Below are positions 8,487 through 15,288 of a stretch of 17,943 bases of DNA, one piece after another. This DNA is from Planctomycetota bacterium (GTDB lineage Bacteria > Planctomycetota > Planctomycetia > Pirellulales > Pirellulaceae). Under the pieces are notes generated by a model that had not been told where the DNA came from, made no database searches, and saw nothing but the letters and a program-made list of their open reading frames with translations. A program made the translations under genes and the position numbers. Numbering within the stretch: the first letter of the stretch is position 1; each line of letters begins with the position of its first letter. The stretch covers positions 1 to 17,943 of the forward strand of contig JAPLNJ010000128.1 in NCBI GenBank assembly GCA_026692885.1, given 5' to 3'.

Positions 8487-11273
8487 TCATGGCTTGGCGG
8501 GCTCGCCGGTGGGAGACCGCCTCGGCGATTCTGGCGGGGATTGCTGCGGCTCGGCCGACTGTTTCGGCGGAATCCAGCGGGGCCAATTGGGATCCTCGTG
8601 CATGCGGACCAGGAAGGTGCGGCTCCAATCGGATGCGTCAAAGTCGAAACAGCCCGTAGCCACGCATCCCGCGAAGTGCTTGCGAGCGCCGGTGCGATCG
8701 CCATCGGCCAGCAGCGACATCGCGATAAAGAAATGTGCGTTGCACTCGTGATACTTCGAATCCTTGACGGCGTTCAACAGTTCGACGGCATCGATCGACG
8801 ACCCGCGCCCGCGGTTGTACTCCAGCAGTTTTGCATAGGAGCCTCCGCGAGCGTCCGCCAGGACCTTGGGGAGCTGCATCTCGCGGTACTTAGCTGCCGC
8901 CTCCTTTTTCTGGCCTAGCAGGTAGAGCACGGTGTGCTGGAACAGCAGGCTTGTCCCCTCATAGCGGCCACGAGCATCCTGGTACGCCCGGACCGCTTTT
9001 TGATAGCCCTCGGGGAGTTCCGGGAGCAGGTACATCCGCATGATGTCCTGGAAGGCGCCGAGGTCGTCCTGGGCGAGACCATCCAGGACTTGGAGGGCCT
9101 CCTGGCACTTGCCGCGACGGTACAGGACCAACGCATACAAGGTGGCAGGCCAGGCACTACGGACCTTGCCTCGAGCACGGTCCATCTCCTGCAGGGCCTC
9201 GTATTCCTGCTTCCGATACGCGTCGTCCTGCTCCCGGTACTCCAAGCTGTACTCTAAGTAGCGATACCGCATGAAGGCCGACCAGCCAGAATCGGGAAAG
9301 GATCCAAGACTCTCAAAATCCTGCTTGGCTGCAGCCAAGGCATCCCTATGTTTGTCGGGTTGGTCCACGTAGATCGTGGCCGCGACTAGGTTGGCGTACA
9401 AACTCACCAGGGGGCCAATCGGCTTGTCGGGCAGCAGCGTCTTGACAATCCGAGCGTCCTCCCGGGCCTGTTCGAGGACCCGGGCATCGGCCTTGTCCTG
9501 AGCGTACCAACTCCGGACCTCGGCCCCCAGAGCGCGGGCCATGGTCCAGTTGGGGCGCAGCCGGACCGCTTCGTTGATACTATCCAAACCGCGGCTCGGG
9601 TCGCGGGTCGCTTCTGCGTACCCTTTGAAGAGGTAATCCTCCGGCGTGACCGGAGGCAGTTCATCGAGATCGGCCAGGGCGTTCTCGCATTCCTCCCATT
9701 TGAGGTTTTGCCAGTACGCAACCGCGAGCATGGCACGCGCCGCGGGACTGCGCGGCAATAAGTTCACTGCCGCGTGCAAATGGTGCACGGCTTTCTCGGT
9801 GTCGTTGCAGTGGAAGGCGACCTGACCACGGAGCATCTGCACCCTGCCCGGCTCGGCACCCAATTGCTCCGTTTCGTCGATCAGCTTGTTGGCCCGATCG
9901 AACTCGCCAACCAACGCCGCGATCAGCGCTTGTTCGAGCTTCAGCTCGATGAGCTTGACGGTCGCCACGTGGGACCAGTAAGCGAATAAGGTCGCCACCA
10001 GGGCGAGGGCGACAACACCTACCAGAGAGGCCGCGACCGTCCTGCTCCGATTCACCCAACGGAGCGTCCTACCCACCGGGCTCACACGCCGGGCCCGAAT
10101 GGAAAAACCATTGAGATACCGGTCCAGGTCCGCCCCCATGTCCCCGGCCGTCCGATAGCGATTGGCGGGATCTTTCTCCATCGCCTTGAAGCAGATCGTC
10201 TCCAGATCTTTCGGGACGCGGGCGTTCAGTCGCCGCGGTGCGACGGGTTCCTGCTCCAACACCTGGTAGAGCGTATCCAGGGGAGTGGCCGCCTGGAAGG
10301 GCGGGCGGCCGGTCAAGAGCGTGTACAGGACCGCGCCCAGAGCGTAGACGTCCGAGACCGGCTGGATCTCGTGCCGCTTGCCGGCGGCCTGCTCGGGCGG
10401 CATGTAGCTGGGCGTCCCCATGACCTGCCCGGAGGCGGTCAAGTTACTATCGCCGGTCACTCGCTTGGCCAAACCGAAGTCAGTGATCCGCGGATGACCG
10501 GCAGCGTCCAGGAGGATGTTCGCAGGCTTGAGATCGCGGTGGATCACGCCCCTTTCGTGGGCATACTGGGCTGCTTCGGTCACGGCTCGGATGATCTCGG
10601 CGGCCTCGCGGGGCGCAAGCGGTCCGCGAGCTACCTTGCCAGCCAGACTCTCGCCTTCGATGAACGCCATCGAAAAGAACTGCTGGCCCTGCTGTTCCCC
10701 CACCTCGTAGATCGCCACGATCCCCGGGTGATCCAGGTTTGCTGCCGCTACCGCCTCCGCACGAAATCGCCGTATGTCTTGTTCCGATGCCAACTGCCCA
10801 GCCAGGATCAGCTTCAGGGCGACGATTCGGTTGAGGCTGATCTGCCGCGCCTTGTAGACGACCCCCATGCCGCCGCGGGCGATCTCTTCCAGCAACTCGT
10901 AGTCGCCAAAGTATCGCACCTTGGTGCCCGGCCGAGGCAGCTCTGCCGACGAATCGCCCGGAGGAAGTGTGGCTTCCCCGGCGACCGAGGCGGGAGCCAG
11001 CGTGGCGGATTCCTGGGTTCTGGACTGCGGCGGCAGGGTGGCGGCCTCGTCCAATCGCGACGCGGGCGGAAGCGTGGCGTCGTCGCGGCCTGCCGTCAGG
11101 TCGGCAAGTGTTTCGCGCTGGGCCAGAAATTCGCTCAGTTCAGCGGCCAATTCCGGTTGTTGCGCCAGCAGTTCCTCGCGGCTCGGCGGTCGGCCGGCTT
11201 CGACCGACTGCAGGTACGCGGCCAGAATTTCATGCAGTCGCTGACTGCGGGCGTTGTCTTGGTCATCGCTCAC
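8487..11273 (-). CDS. Receptor-type Ser/Thr protein kinase with TPR-like C-terminal region
   Basis: The 928-residue protein has a PknB-type kinase domain at about 125-385: Gly loop ARGGMGVV (131-138), catalytic Lys154 in VALKL, helix-C Glu173, HRDLKPAN (245-252), DFG (265-267) and PPEQ (292-295). All catalytic residues are present. Before it lies a helical N-terminus common to planctomycete kinases (RLHEILAAYLQSVEAG) and a low-complexity linker (66-106) with four ATLPP/ATLAP repeats. A single membrane span lies at about 413-432, so the kinase should be cytoplasmic. The part from about 445 to 900 faces the other side of the membrane and consists of helical TPR-like repeats (EFDRANKLI, DTEKAVHHLHAAVNLLP, GKCQEALQVLDGL), followed by a Pro-rich tail. 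I chose the GTG at 11273 because GAGGA lies 5 nt upstream. An in-frame GTG at 11285 would add four residues but has no ribosome site. It probably senses or recruits partners through the repeats; its substrate is unknown. Confidence 0.93.
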   Translation of the reverse strand: MSDDQDNARSQRLHEILAAYLQSVEAGRPPSREELLAQQPELAAELSEFLAQRETLADLTAGRDDATLPPASRLDEAATLPPQSRTQESATLAPASVAGEATLPPGDSSAELPRPGTKVRYFGDYELLEEIARGGMGVVYKARQISLNRIVALKLILAGQLASEQDIRRFRAEAVAAANLDHPGIVAIYEVGEQQGQQFFSMAFIEGESLAGKVARGPLAPREAAEIIRAVTEAAQYAHERGVIHRDLKPANILLDAAGHPRITDFGLAKRVTGDSNLTASGQVMGTPSYMPPEQAAGKRHEIQPVSDVYALGAVLYTLLTGRPPFQAATPLDTLYQVLEQEPVAPRRLNARVPKDLETICFKAMEKDPANRYRTAGDMGADLDRYLNGFSIRARRVSPVGRTLRWVNRSRTVAASLVGVVALALVATLFAYWSHVATVKLIELKLEQALIAALVGEFDRANKLIDETEQLGAEPGRVQMLRGQVAFHCNDTEKAVHHLHAAVNLLPRSPAARAMLAVAYWQNLKWEECENALADLDELPPVTPEDYLFKGYAEATRDPSRGLDSINEAVRLRPNWTMARALGAEVRSWYAQDKADARVLEQAREDARIVKTLLPDKPIGPLVSLYANLVAATIYVDQPDKHRDALAAAKQDFESLGSFPDSGWSAFMRYRYLEYSLEYREQDDAYRKQEYEALQEMDRARGKVRSAWPATLYALVLYRRGKCQEALQVLDGLAQDDLGAFQDIMRMYLLPELPEGYQKAVRAYQDARGRYEGTSLLFQHTVLYLLGQKKEAAAKYREMQLPKVLADARGGSYAKLLEYNRGRGSSIDAVELLNAVKDSKYHECNAHFFIAMSLLADGDRTGARKHFAGCVATGCFDFDASDWSRTFLVRMHEDPNWPRWIPPKQSAEPQQSPPESPRRSPTGEPAKP

Positions 11274-11278
11274 GGAGT

Positions 11279-11283
11279 TCCTC
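11279..11283 (-). promoter_or_regulatory. Ribosome binding site that decides the kinase start
   Basis: On the minus strand this reads GAGGA, 5 nt before the GTG at 11273. The competing GTG at 11285 is preceded by an AT-rich stretch without a Shine-Dalgarno match. Confidence 0.6.
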
Positions 11284-11390
11284 ACACGTTAATTGAGCGT
11301 TCAAAATATCGCGCCGTCCGCCGCGCAGCAAGACTCTGCCCTTTTCTTGAGGACATTGCCCTTAAGCCCGCGACCGAGCACCGCGAGCGC

Positions 11391-11430
11391 AAAAAAGAAG
11401 GCGAGCATGCCGTTGACCAGCATCCTCGCC
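11391..11430 (-). terminator. Rho-independent terminator after the YHS/TRASH-like gene
   Basis: On the minus strand an 11-nt stem GGCGAGGATGC (11430-11420), a 9-nt loop (11419-11411) and GCATGCTCGCC (11410-11400) with one mismatch are followed at once by TTC and a run of six T (11396-11391). It begins 24 nt past the stop codon at 11455. It should end the transcript of the Cys-rich/YHS pair and insulate the kinase gene downstream. Confidence 0.88.
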
Positions 11431-11454
11431 TGGAGACGGATGGCAGTTGCCGAA

Positions 11455-11892
11455 CTACTTGCTGCCGACCTTGAAGGCCTTCGCGAAGGCCTCGTCACCG
11501 AAGACCAGCTTCACCTGCTCATCGGCGGAAGCCTTGGCGACCTTGCCCTTGCAGTTGTCGCAGCAGAAGCAGACTTTGACGCCGCCGACCTCAGTGACCG
11601 TCGCAGGATTCAACTTGCCGCCTGTCAACGGGCACTTCTCCTGTTTGGCCTGACCCGTGACGACCAGCTGGTGATTGGCCTTGGCCGCAAACTTGGCCGT
11701 GTCCTTCTTGAAGCCCGCCGGGCAGCCGTCGCAGCAGAAGTACACCTTGCCGCCCTTGTAGTCGACGGCGGATTCCTTCTTCGCCGCCGCGCCGGAGACG
11801 GGGCACTTCGCCTTGAACTCTTCCGCGTACACGGAGCACGTCAGGGAAATGGTCAACAAACCGACAACAGTAAAGATCGCTTTCTTTAGCAT
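11455..11892 (-). CDS. Secreted two-repeat YHS/TRASH-like metal-binding protein
   Basis: The 145-residue protein starts with a clear signal peptide (MLKKAIFTVVGLLTISLTCSVYA, likely cut after Ala23). Two homologous Cys repeats follow: C30-P-V-S-G with C53-C54-x2-C57, and C87-P-L-T-G with C110-C111-x2-C114. Each continues into a basic helix. CP-x-[ST]-G plus [YC]FCC-x2-C is the pattern of YHS/TRASH-type treble-clef metal-binding domains, so binding of a heavy metal such as copper or zinc in the periplasm is the likely role; the metal is not determined. An AAGGA site 8 nt before the ATG at 11892 decides the start over an upstream in-frame codon at 11928. The gene lies 81 nt after the Cys-rich protein gene and ends in a strong terminator. 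Confidence 0.88.
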   Translation of the reverse strand: MLKKAIFTVVGLLTISLTCSVYAEEFKAKCPVSGAAAKKESAVDYKGGKVYFCCDGCPAGFKKDTAKFAAKANHQLVVTGQAKQEKCPLTGGKLNPATVTEVGGVKVCFCCDNCKGKVAKASADEQVKLVFGDEAFAKAFKVGSK

Positions 11893-11973
11893 AGGGAAAT
11901 TCCTTCGTTTTTTTTTGGTTGAGAACAAATAGGTTCGAAGCGTGAACGGGAAACAGTTCTAGCGCAGGAACCA

Positions 11974-12435
11974 TCAGATCAACCAGAGGCAATGTAAGAC
12001 CTGCGCCGAAGGGCCCGCTCGCGCAAGTGTGCAGGACGCAGAGAAGAGACGTAATTCGCTGGAAGCCACTGACCATCGGAGATCCGCCGCGTCGGAGCGA
12101 AGGCTGAGGAAGTCGCGTTCGCCTCGGGGGTCTTGCTGGGGCAGCTTTTGCCAATCGAGATTGCCGCTGGTCCGCTGGATCCTGCACGTGCAGGCCCGCC
12201 CAGGCTTGGTCGAACGGCTGACACCGTTGGCCGACCGAGACTGTTTGCGATTGCAGCAACAACAGTCGGCGGGCGTCCCCGCACCCCGCTCGACCGTCGA
12301 GGCGCCGCTGCAACATCCGGCACCCGAGCACCGTCCCGGATCGCAACGGCACCTCGCGTCCGAGCCGCGTGGCAGGATCAACGCTGCCACGAGCAGCAAA
12401 ATCGTGGTGTTGGAGAGGCAGTGGCCTAGCATCAT
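11974..12435 (-). CDS. Secreted cysteine-rich protein of unknown function
   Basis: From the paired ATG codons at 12435/12432 the frame gives 153 residues. A hydrophobic signal peptide (about 6-22, ending near SDA at 25-27) is followed by a dense Cys cluster: C29, C31, C36, C41-C42 and then four Cys in a row at 58-61. A CTC motif comes next, then a long Arg/Ser-rich part with few Cys. No family was recognised; the cluster suggests metal binding or disulfide packing. It sits directly upstream of the YHS/TRASH-like gene on the same strand, which supports a shared metal-related job. The ribosome site is weak, and other frames on this strand are also open here, so this is less certain than its neighbour. 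An upstream start at 12492 would add 19 residues ahead of the signal peptide and is unlikely. Confidence 0.6.
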   Translation of the reverse strand: MMLGHCLSNTTILLLVAALILPRGSDARCRCDPGRCSGAGCCSGASTVERGAGTPADCCCCNRKQSRSANGVSRSTKPGRACTCRIQRTSGNLDWQKLPQQDPRGERDFLSLRSDAADLRWSVASSELRLFSASCTLARAGPSAQVLHCLWLI

Positions 12436-12508
12436 GCGATACCGTGTCTGTGTGGGGGACCGCAGCATTATAGGCGATTTGTCAACTGCCAAGGAAGACC
12501 GGTAGTGC

Positions 12509-12537
12509 GCTAGTTTCAGGGACCAGACGTGTCACGG
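12509..12537. repeat. 29-bp direct repeat, copy 1
   Basis: This copy contains TTTCAGGGACCAGACGTGTC and differs by one base (G instead of A at its fifth position) from the copy at 13167-13195. Both have the same orientation and start 658 bp apart. Each lies on the 3' side of one of the two paralogous small genes. The element is not in a coding frame that I accept. Confidence 0.85.
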
Positions 12538-12560
12538 GGCGGAAAGCCGGGGAATGCCCG

Positions 12561-12718
12561 TCAGCGGATGGCCAGTGCCCAGACGGCCACGGCCATGCTG
12601 GCAGCGAAGCAGAGTGTCAATCCGGCCGCTGCGGACAGCTTCAGCCGTTGACGCAAGATCCATCTCCGATGAAACCGCGCATAGCCGGCCCGCAATAGTT
12701 CTACTCGCGGATCAGGAC
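12561..12718 (-). pseudogene. Possible C-terminal remnant of a small membrane protein
   Basis: From about 12713 to the stop at 12561 the frame reads like real protein: DPRVELLRAGYARFHRRWILRQ, then a hydrophobic span LSAAAGLTLCFAASMAVAVWALAI and a final Arg. Upstream of this point the same frame runs inside the 109-aa gene and loses protein-like composition. The change happens exactly where that gene ends (stop at 12712-12714). I infer a gene that lost its 5' part when the small-gene cassette arrived. An alternative is an intact 83-aa gene starting at 12812 and overlapping its neighbour. Confidence 0.3.
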
Positions 12719-13041
12719 ATCCGGAGGGTGCCGAGCAGGGCTGTGACCGTGTGGATTTGGGTGGCAGGTCCAATGTCATCGAACGGATTGACTGCGACAT
12801 GATGGATTCCATTCCTAGTGAATACCTCTAAGTGGCGTTCTACTGACTTCCCCGTGACTTCCCAGATGGATCCGTGCCCGACATAGGCGTCACGCCAAAC
12901 CACGGCTTTGTGCTCGTCCTCAAAGATCGCCGCACACGGCTCAGTCACGCTGAATGCCATTGTTGGCATGTACCGCCAAAGCACCTCGTCTATTTGCACA
13001 ACAATGTACGCAGGAAGCCTGATCGGAAAATCGCCAAGCAT
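12712..13041 (-). CDS. Orphan 109-aa protein, paralogue of the 152-aa neighbour
   Basis: An excellent Shine-Dalgarno (GGAGGTGG at 13052-13045) fixes the ATG at 13041, not the earlier in-frame start at 13092. The protein has no signal peptide or membrane span and is probably cytoplasmic. It aligns without gaps over about 75 residues with the product of 13212-13670. Shared features are P-x-[YF]-I-V-V-x-[IV]-D (10-18), R-Y-M-P (23-26), W-E at 60-61 and H-L at 70-71. It lacks the 45-residue C-terminal extension of that paralogue. I do not recognise the family. The compact beta-rich start and the W-E core recall small immunity or SMI1-type proteins only in general style, which is not enough to assign a function. 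Confidence 0.8.
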   Translation of the reverse strand: MLGDFPIRLPAYIVVQIDEVLWRYMPTMAFSVTEPCAAIFEDEHKAVVWRDAYVGHGSIWEVTGKSVERHLEVFTRNGIHHVAVNPFDDIGPATQIHTVTALLGTLRMS

Positions 13042-13044
13042 GGT

Positions 13045-13052
13045 CCACCTCC
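13045..13052 (-). promoter_or_regulatory. Strong ribosome binding site of the 109-aa gene
   Basis: Minus strand GGAGGTGG, with its GGAGG core 6 nt before the ATG at 13041. It is the best match to the anti-Shine-Dalgarno sequence that I noticed in the window and it decides the start. Confidence 0.7.
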
Positions 13053-13166
13053 ACAGAAAAGAAAGGGGTTCTTCCCGTGGAGATGCTACCATGCGGCGTC
13101 ACCCATCTACTACCACACTTCGGGCAATCCTGGTAGACGGTGGGCTGGCTGAGCGGCGGGGCAGGG

Positions 13167-13195
13167 GCTAATTTCAGGGACCAGACGTGTCACGG
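13167..13195. repeat. 29-bp direct repeat, copy 2
   Basis: Same sequence and orientation as 12509-12537 with a single mismatch. It ends 16 nt before the stop codon of the 152-aa gene (13212), so on the coding strand it lies just after that gene. The similar placement after two paralogous genes fits a tandem duplication, or a mobile or recombining unit of gene plus repeat. Confidence 0.85.
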
Positions 13196-13211
13196 AAGGA
13201 TAAGCGGCAAG

Positions 13212-13670
13212 TCATGCGTTACTTGCGATGGACACTAACGCGGCAATACGTGTCATTTTAGCCAACAGCGGGAACGCCTCCACCACGTCGTCGTCTAGGT
13301 ACTCTCCGTTCTCGAATCCGTACCCGAGTGGGAACCAATCACCAGGATCAACCGGATCGCCCCCTGATATCCTCAATTTTGAACAATCTTCCTGGCTCGT
13401 TTCTTCTCGGCCTAAAGTCGAATCCAACATGCAAGATACCCATTCCTCAAACAGTCCAAGGTGTTCTTGAAACGCACGCTGGTCAATCTCCCAGACCACG
13501 CCGTCTCGGTGGATAAACTCCCACCAATCCTCCGCATACCCGCGTTCCGTGAACGCCAGTAGAAATCGTCGCCCATCGGTATGCGTCGCAGTGGCTGGCA
13601 TGTACCGATGGCTTTTTCGATCGACGCCCACAACAATAAACACCGGGAACGTCAATAAGAACTCACTCAC
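13212..13670 (-). CDS. Orphan 152-aa protein, longer paralogue of the 109-aa protein
   Basis: It starts at a GTG (13670) with GGAG 7 nt upstream. The first 75 residues are collinear with the 109-aa protein: P9-x-F-I-V-V-x-V-D17, R22-Y-M-P25, W60-E61, H70-L71. A 45-residue extension rich in Gly, Asp and Pro follows (PVDPGDWFPLGYGFENGEYL), then a helical tail. There is no signal peptide or membrane segment, so it is probably cytoplasmic. Function is unknown. Divergence from the paralogue is high at protein level, so the duplication is not recent. Its 3' end abuts copy 2 of the direct repeat. Confidence 0.8.
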   Translation of the reverse strand: MSEFLLTFPVFIVVGVDRKSHRYMPATATHTDGRRFLLAFTERGYAEDWWEFIHRDGVVWEIDQRAFQEHLGLFEEWVSCMLDSTLGREETSQEDCSKLRISGGDPVDPGDWFPLGYGFENGEYLDDDVVEAFPLLAKMTRIAALVSIASNA

Positions 13671-13725
13671 AGGACGTCTCCACTTCTATTATCAGAATCT
13701 GCCGAACAATCAACAGGGCGTTCCG

Positions 13726-13872
13726 CTAAGTCGGTCGCTCATCTGCACAGCCGCCGGTTCGGTCGCCTTCCTGGACTGGCTTCATCGAAGCCAGCATCTC
13801 CTGGGCCAGCCGCTTGGCCGCCTGCTCCCGAGTCTCGCCGGGACGGCGCAGGGACGCCCTGGGACCGCAGAT
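13726..13872 (-). pseudogene. Possible 3' fragment of a lost GC-rich gene
   Basis: A minus-strand frame ending in TAG at 13726-13728 reads RRPGETREQAAKRLAQEMLA and then SMKPVQEGDRTGG. It is a plausible amphipathic helix segment, GC-richer than the small genes on either side and more like the left half of the window. It has no start codon and is cut by a stop about 45 nt upstream, so at best it is a gene remnant. Composition is the only support; chance is possible. Confidence 0.22.
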
Positions 13873-13950
13873 AGCCACCCCATCTGGTAAACTTCGCGGG
13901 CATCGGTTATTAGATTAGCGATACGTGTTATTGCGTTAAGCGAGGCTACT

Positions 13951-14316
13951 ATGACATCGAAATCCCTTGAAATGAAACCGACTGCTACGTCAGATACAAA
14001 ACCGGAGCCAGTACTTTTAGGCATTCAGTCGCAGCCGATTAGGCCAAATGGCATCTCGGAAGTCTGGCTTTACTCGAACTCCACAATCCTCGGAGTGCAG
14101 CTTCAGGACGTTCCCGTAGTGGTCTATATGGCTAGTCCGCTGAATCAAATTGAGCAAGTTCAGATCGAGTGCTGCCACTTTGGCGTTCCGATACCAAACG
14201 CCGGAACATTCATCGGCATGTTCCAGTGGAGCGGTCACACAGTCGCGGCCTTCTTGCTTCCTGGCGGCACATCCAGGCCGTTGGTGCAGAGGCAAACTAC
14301 GGCTATTCGGCAGTAG
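13951..14316 (+). CDS. Orphan 121-aa protein, the only plus-strand gene
   Basis: An ATG at 13951 with GAGG 5 nt upstream opens a 121-residue frame. The start is hydrophilic (Lys/Thr/Ser-rich, about 1-18). A beta-rich middle follows (VWLYSNSTILGVQLQDVPVV), then a Cys-Cys pair in IECCHFGVPIPNAG, and a hydrophobic strand FIGMFQWSGHTVAAFLLPGG. There is no signal peptide. I do not recognise the family. Its last 82 bp overlap the end of the minus-strand 136-aa gene tail to tail. Both frames have protein-like composition, so both are kept, but one may be shorter than drawn. Confidence 0.6.
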   Translation: MTSKSLEMKPTATSDTKPEPVLLGIQSQPIRPNGISEVWLYSNSTILGVQLQDVPVVVYMASPLNQIEQVQIECCHFGVPIPNAGTFIGMFQWSGHTVAAFLLPGGTSRPLVQRQTTAIRQ

Positions 14317-14645
14317 GTTTCCACGCAGTCAACATCTTGTTGCATGTTGGCTGTAATATGCGCAAACACGCCAGACCTGCCATCTGCGAGCGTCATGTGC
14401 ACGTAAATTTGCTCTTGCGGGCGTTCTGACTTCGCCATGACGTTGGCAAAGAACTCCTCACGTGTGCAGACAACCATTGCCACTCCGTGCACGAATGTGC
14501 AGTAATCTTCGTATCGCTGTTCGAACAGGTGAACAAAACCTTCAAACTTCTGACGAGAGCCGACGTCCTGATCGAAACGATGTGGACTGAAGATGACAGT
14601 GCATTCCTGCTTGATCTCGGTCGGCGAGATTGTATTTGCGTTCAT
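14235..14645 (-). CDS. Orphan 136-aa protein
   Basis: From the ATG at 14645 (MNANTISPTEIKQE) the frame gives a balanced globular protein: a helical part rich in Phe, Glu and Arg (SRQKFEGFVHLFEQRYEDYC), then VAMVVCTREEFFANVMAK, a strand pair YVHMTLADGRSGVFAHI and a Cys-containing end (VETYCRIAVVCLCTNG). No signal peptide or known motif was recognised. The frame is open further upstream to 14849, but that extension is Cys/Arg/Gly-rich noise. The ribosome site is weak, so the exact start is open. The 3' end overlaps the plus-strand 121-aa gene. Confidence 0.68.
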   Translation of the reverse strand: MNANTISPTEIKQECTVIFSPHRFDQDVGSRQKFEGFVHLFEQRYEDYCTFVHGVAMVVCTREEFFANVMAKSERPQEQIYVHMTLADGRSGVFAHITANMQQDVDCVETYCRIAVVCLCTNGLDVPPGSKKAATV

Positions 14646-14829
14646 GGATTTACTTTTTGATGCTGAAGACGTGTGGACTCCACGGCAACAGCCTACGCAA
14701 CCGCCAAGACGGCGCCAATCAGTCCTTCCGTGTAGGCCATGATCTTTTGTCCCACAAGCAGGCAGCGTCCAGGCGGTTGTCGCCGCCGTCAGATCGCAAT
14801 CACTAGACCGCCGCACGACCGGTGCTGCG
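14646..14829. other. 184-nt spacer between two orphan genes
   Basis: No credible gene is present. It holds the leader of the 136-aa gene, an odd palindrome GTGGACTCCAC (14673-14683), and a 15-codon minus-strand reading frame at 14693-14740 that I do not accept. No terminator with a T-run was found. Confidence 0.5.
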
Positions 14830-15219
14830 TTAATCAAAATCGAGTACAACTGTCTCGACGACTATCTTCGCGGTTGTGTTGAGCAGCCTCTTGGTCTCCG
14901 CCGCGGCGTCTGCCATAAGGCAATCGAGCCACTGATTACCGCTCAGTGCCTGGTCCATCATGTCGGCGGAAGCTATCGGGAACCCTAGTTGAATTTCGTC
15001 GAGTTGGTTCAGGTCGATCCCCTCAAGAAGCCGCTGCGCATCGCTCGGTCCAAAAACCATGTCCCCGGCCTCCAGCCGGACCATCTTGCCTTCCGGCAAT
15101 TGAACCGCCCCCTCAGCTTTGCAGAGTTTTGACCATTTCGTGGAATTCGCGTCCCGGGCGTACAATGTGCCAATCTTCCTACCATCAGGGAAGCTGATCG
15201 TGCGAAACGCTTCAGCCAT
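14830..15219 (-). CDS. Orphan 129-aa acidic protein
   Basis: The ATG at 15219 has GGAG 7 nt upstream and is preferred over the in-frame TTG at 15231. The protein reads SFPDGRKIGTLYARD, then W-S-K-L-C-K-A-E-G-A-V-Q-L-P-E-G-K, then an acidic Leu-rich helical part (RLLEGIDLNQLDEIQLGF). It has no signal peptide or membrane span. From memory, the order F-P-x-x-x-x-x-G-T-L-Y-x-R-D ... W ... A-x-G-x-V-x-[LV]-P-x-G-K resembles the N-terminal domain of planctomycete leucine-rich-repeat proteins. Here it stands alone without the repeats. This resemblance is not verified; call the function unknown. Confidence 0.72.
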   Translation of the reverse strand: MAEAFRTISFPDGRKIGTLYARDANSTKWSKLCKAEGAVQLPEGKMVRLEAGDMVFGPSDAQRLLEGIDLNQLDEIQLGFPIASADMMDQALSGNQWLDCLMADAAAETKRLLNTTAKIVVETVVLDFD

Positions 15220-15288
15220 TGTGGACTCCAATTCAGAATCTTTACAACGAGTTATGACACGCCTCAGAAGAAATGTCGTGGCGCACTC

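Noticed and set aside
10371..11474. 367-codon open frame on the plus strand
   Set aside because: Antisense to the kinase gene, which has complete catalytic motifs; the plus frame shows no recognisable protein features.
11591..12352. 253-codon minus-strand frame across the Cys-rich and YHS/TRASH-like genes
   Set aside because: It is out of frame with two signal-peptide proteins and has Arg/Gly-rich shadow composition; its apparent repeats mirror the YHS/TRASH-like gene.
12509..13195. CRISPR array or insertion sequence bounded by the 29-bp repeats
   Set aside because: Only two copies 658 bp apart, in direct orientation, with a non-transposase gene between them; no spacers and no inverted termini.
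14646..14849. N-terminal extension of the 136-aa gene and a 15-codon mini-frame at 14693-14740
   Set aside because: The extension is Cys/Gly/Arg-rich noise, and the mini-frame has no ribosome site at a good distance.
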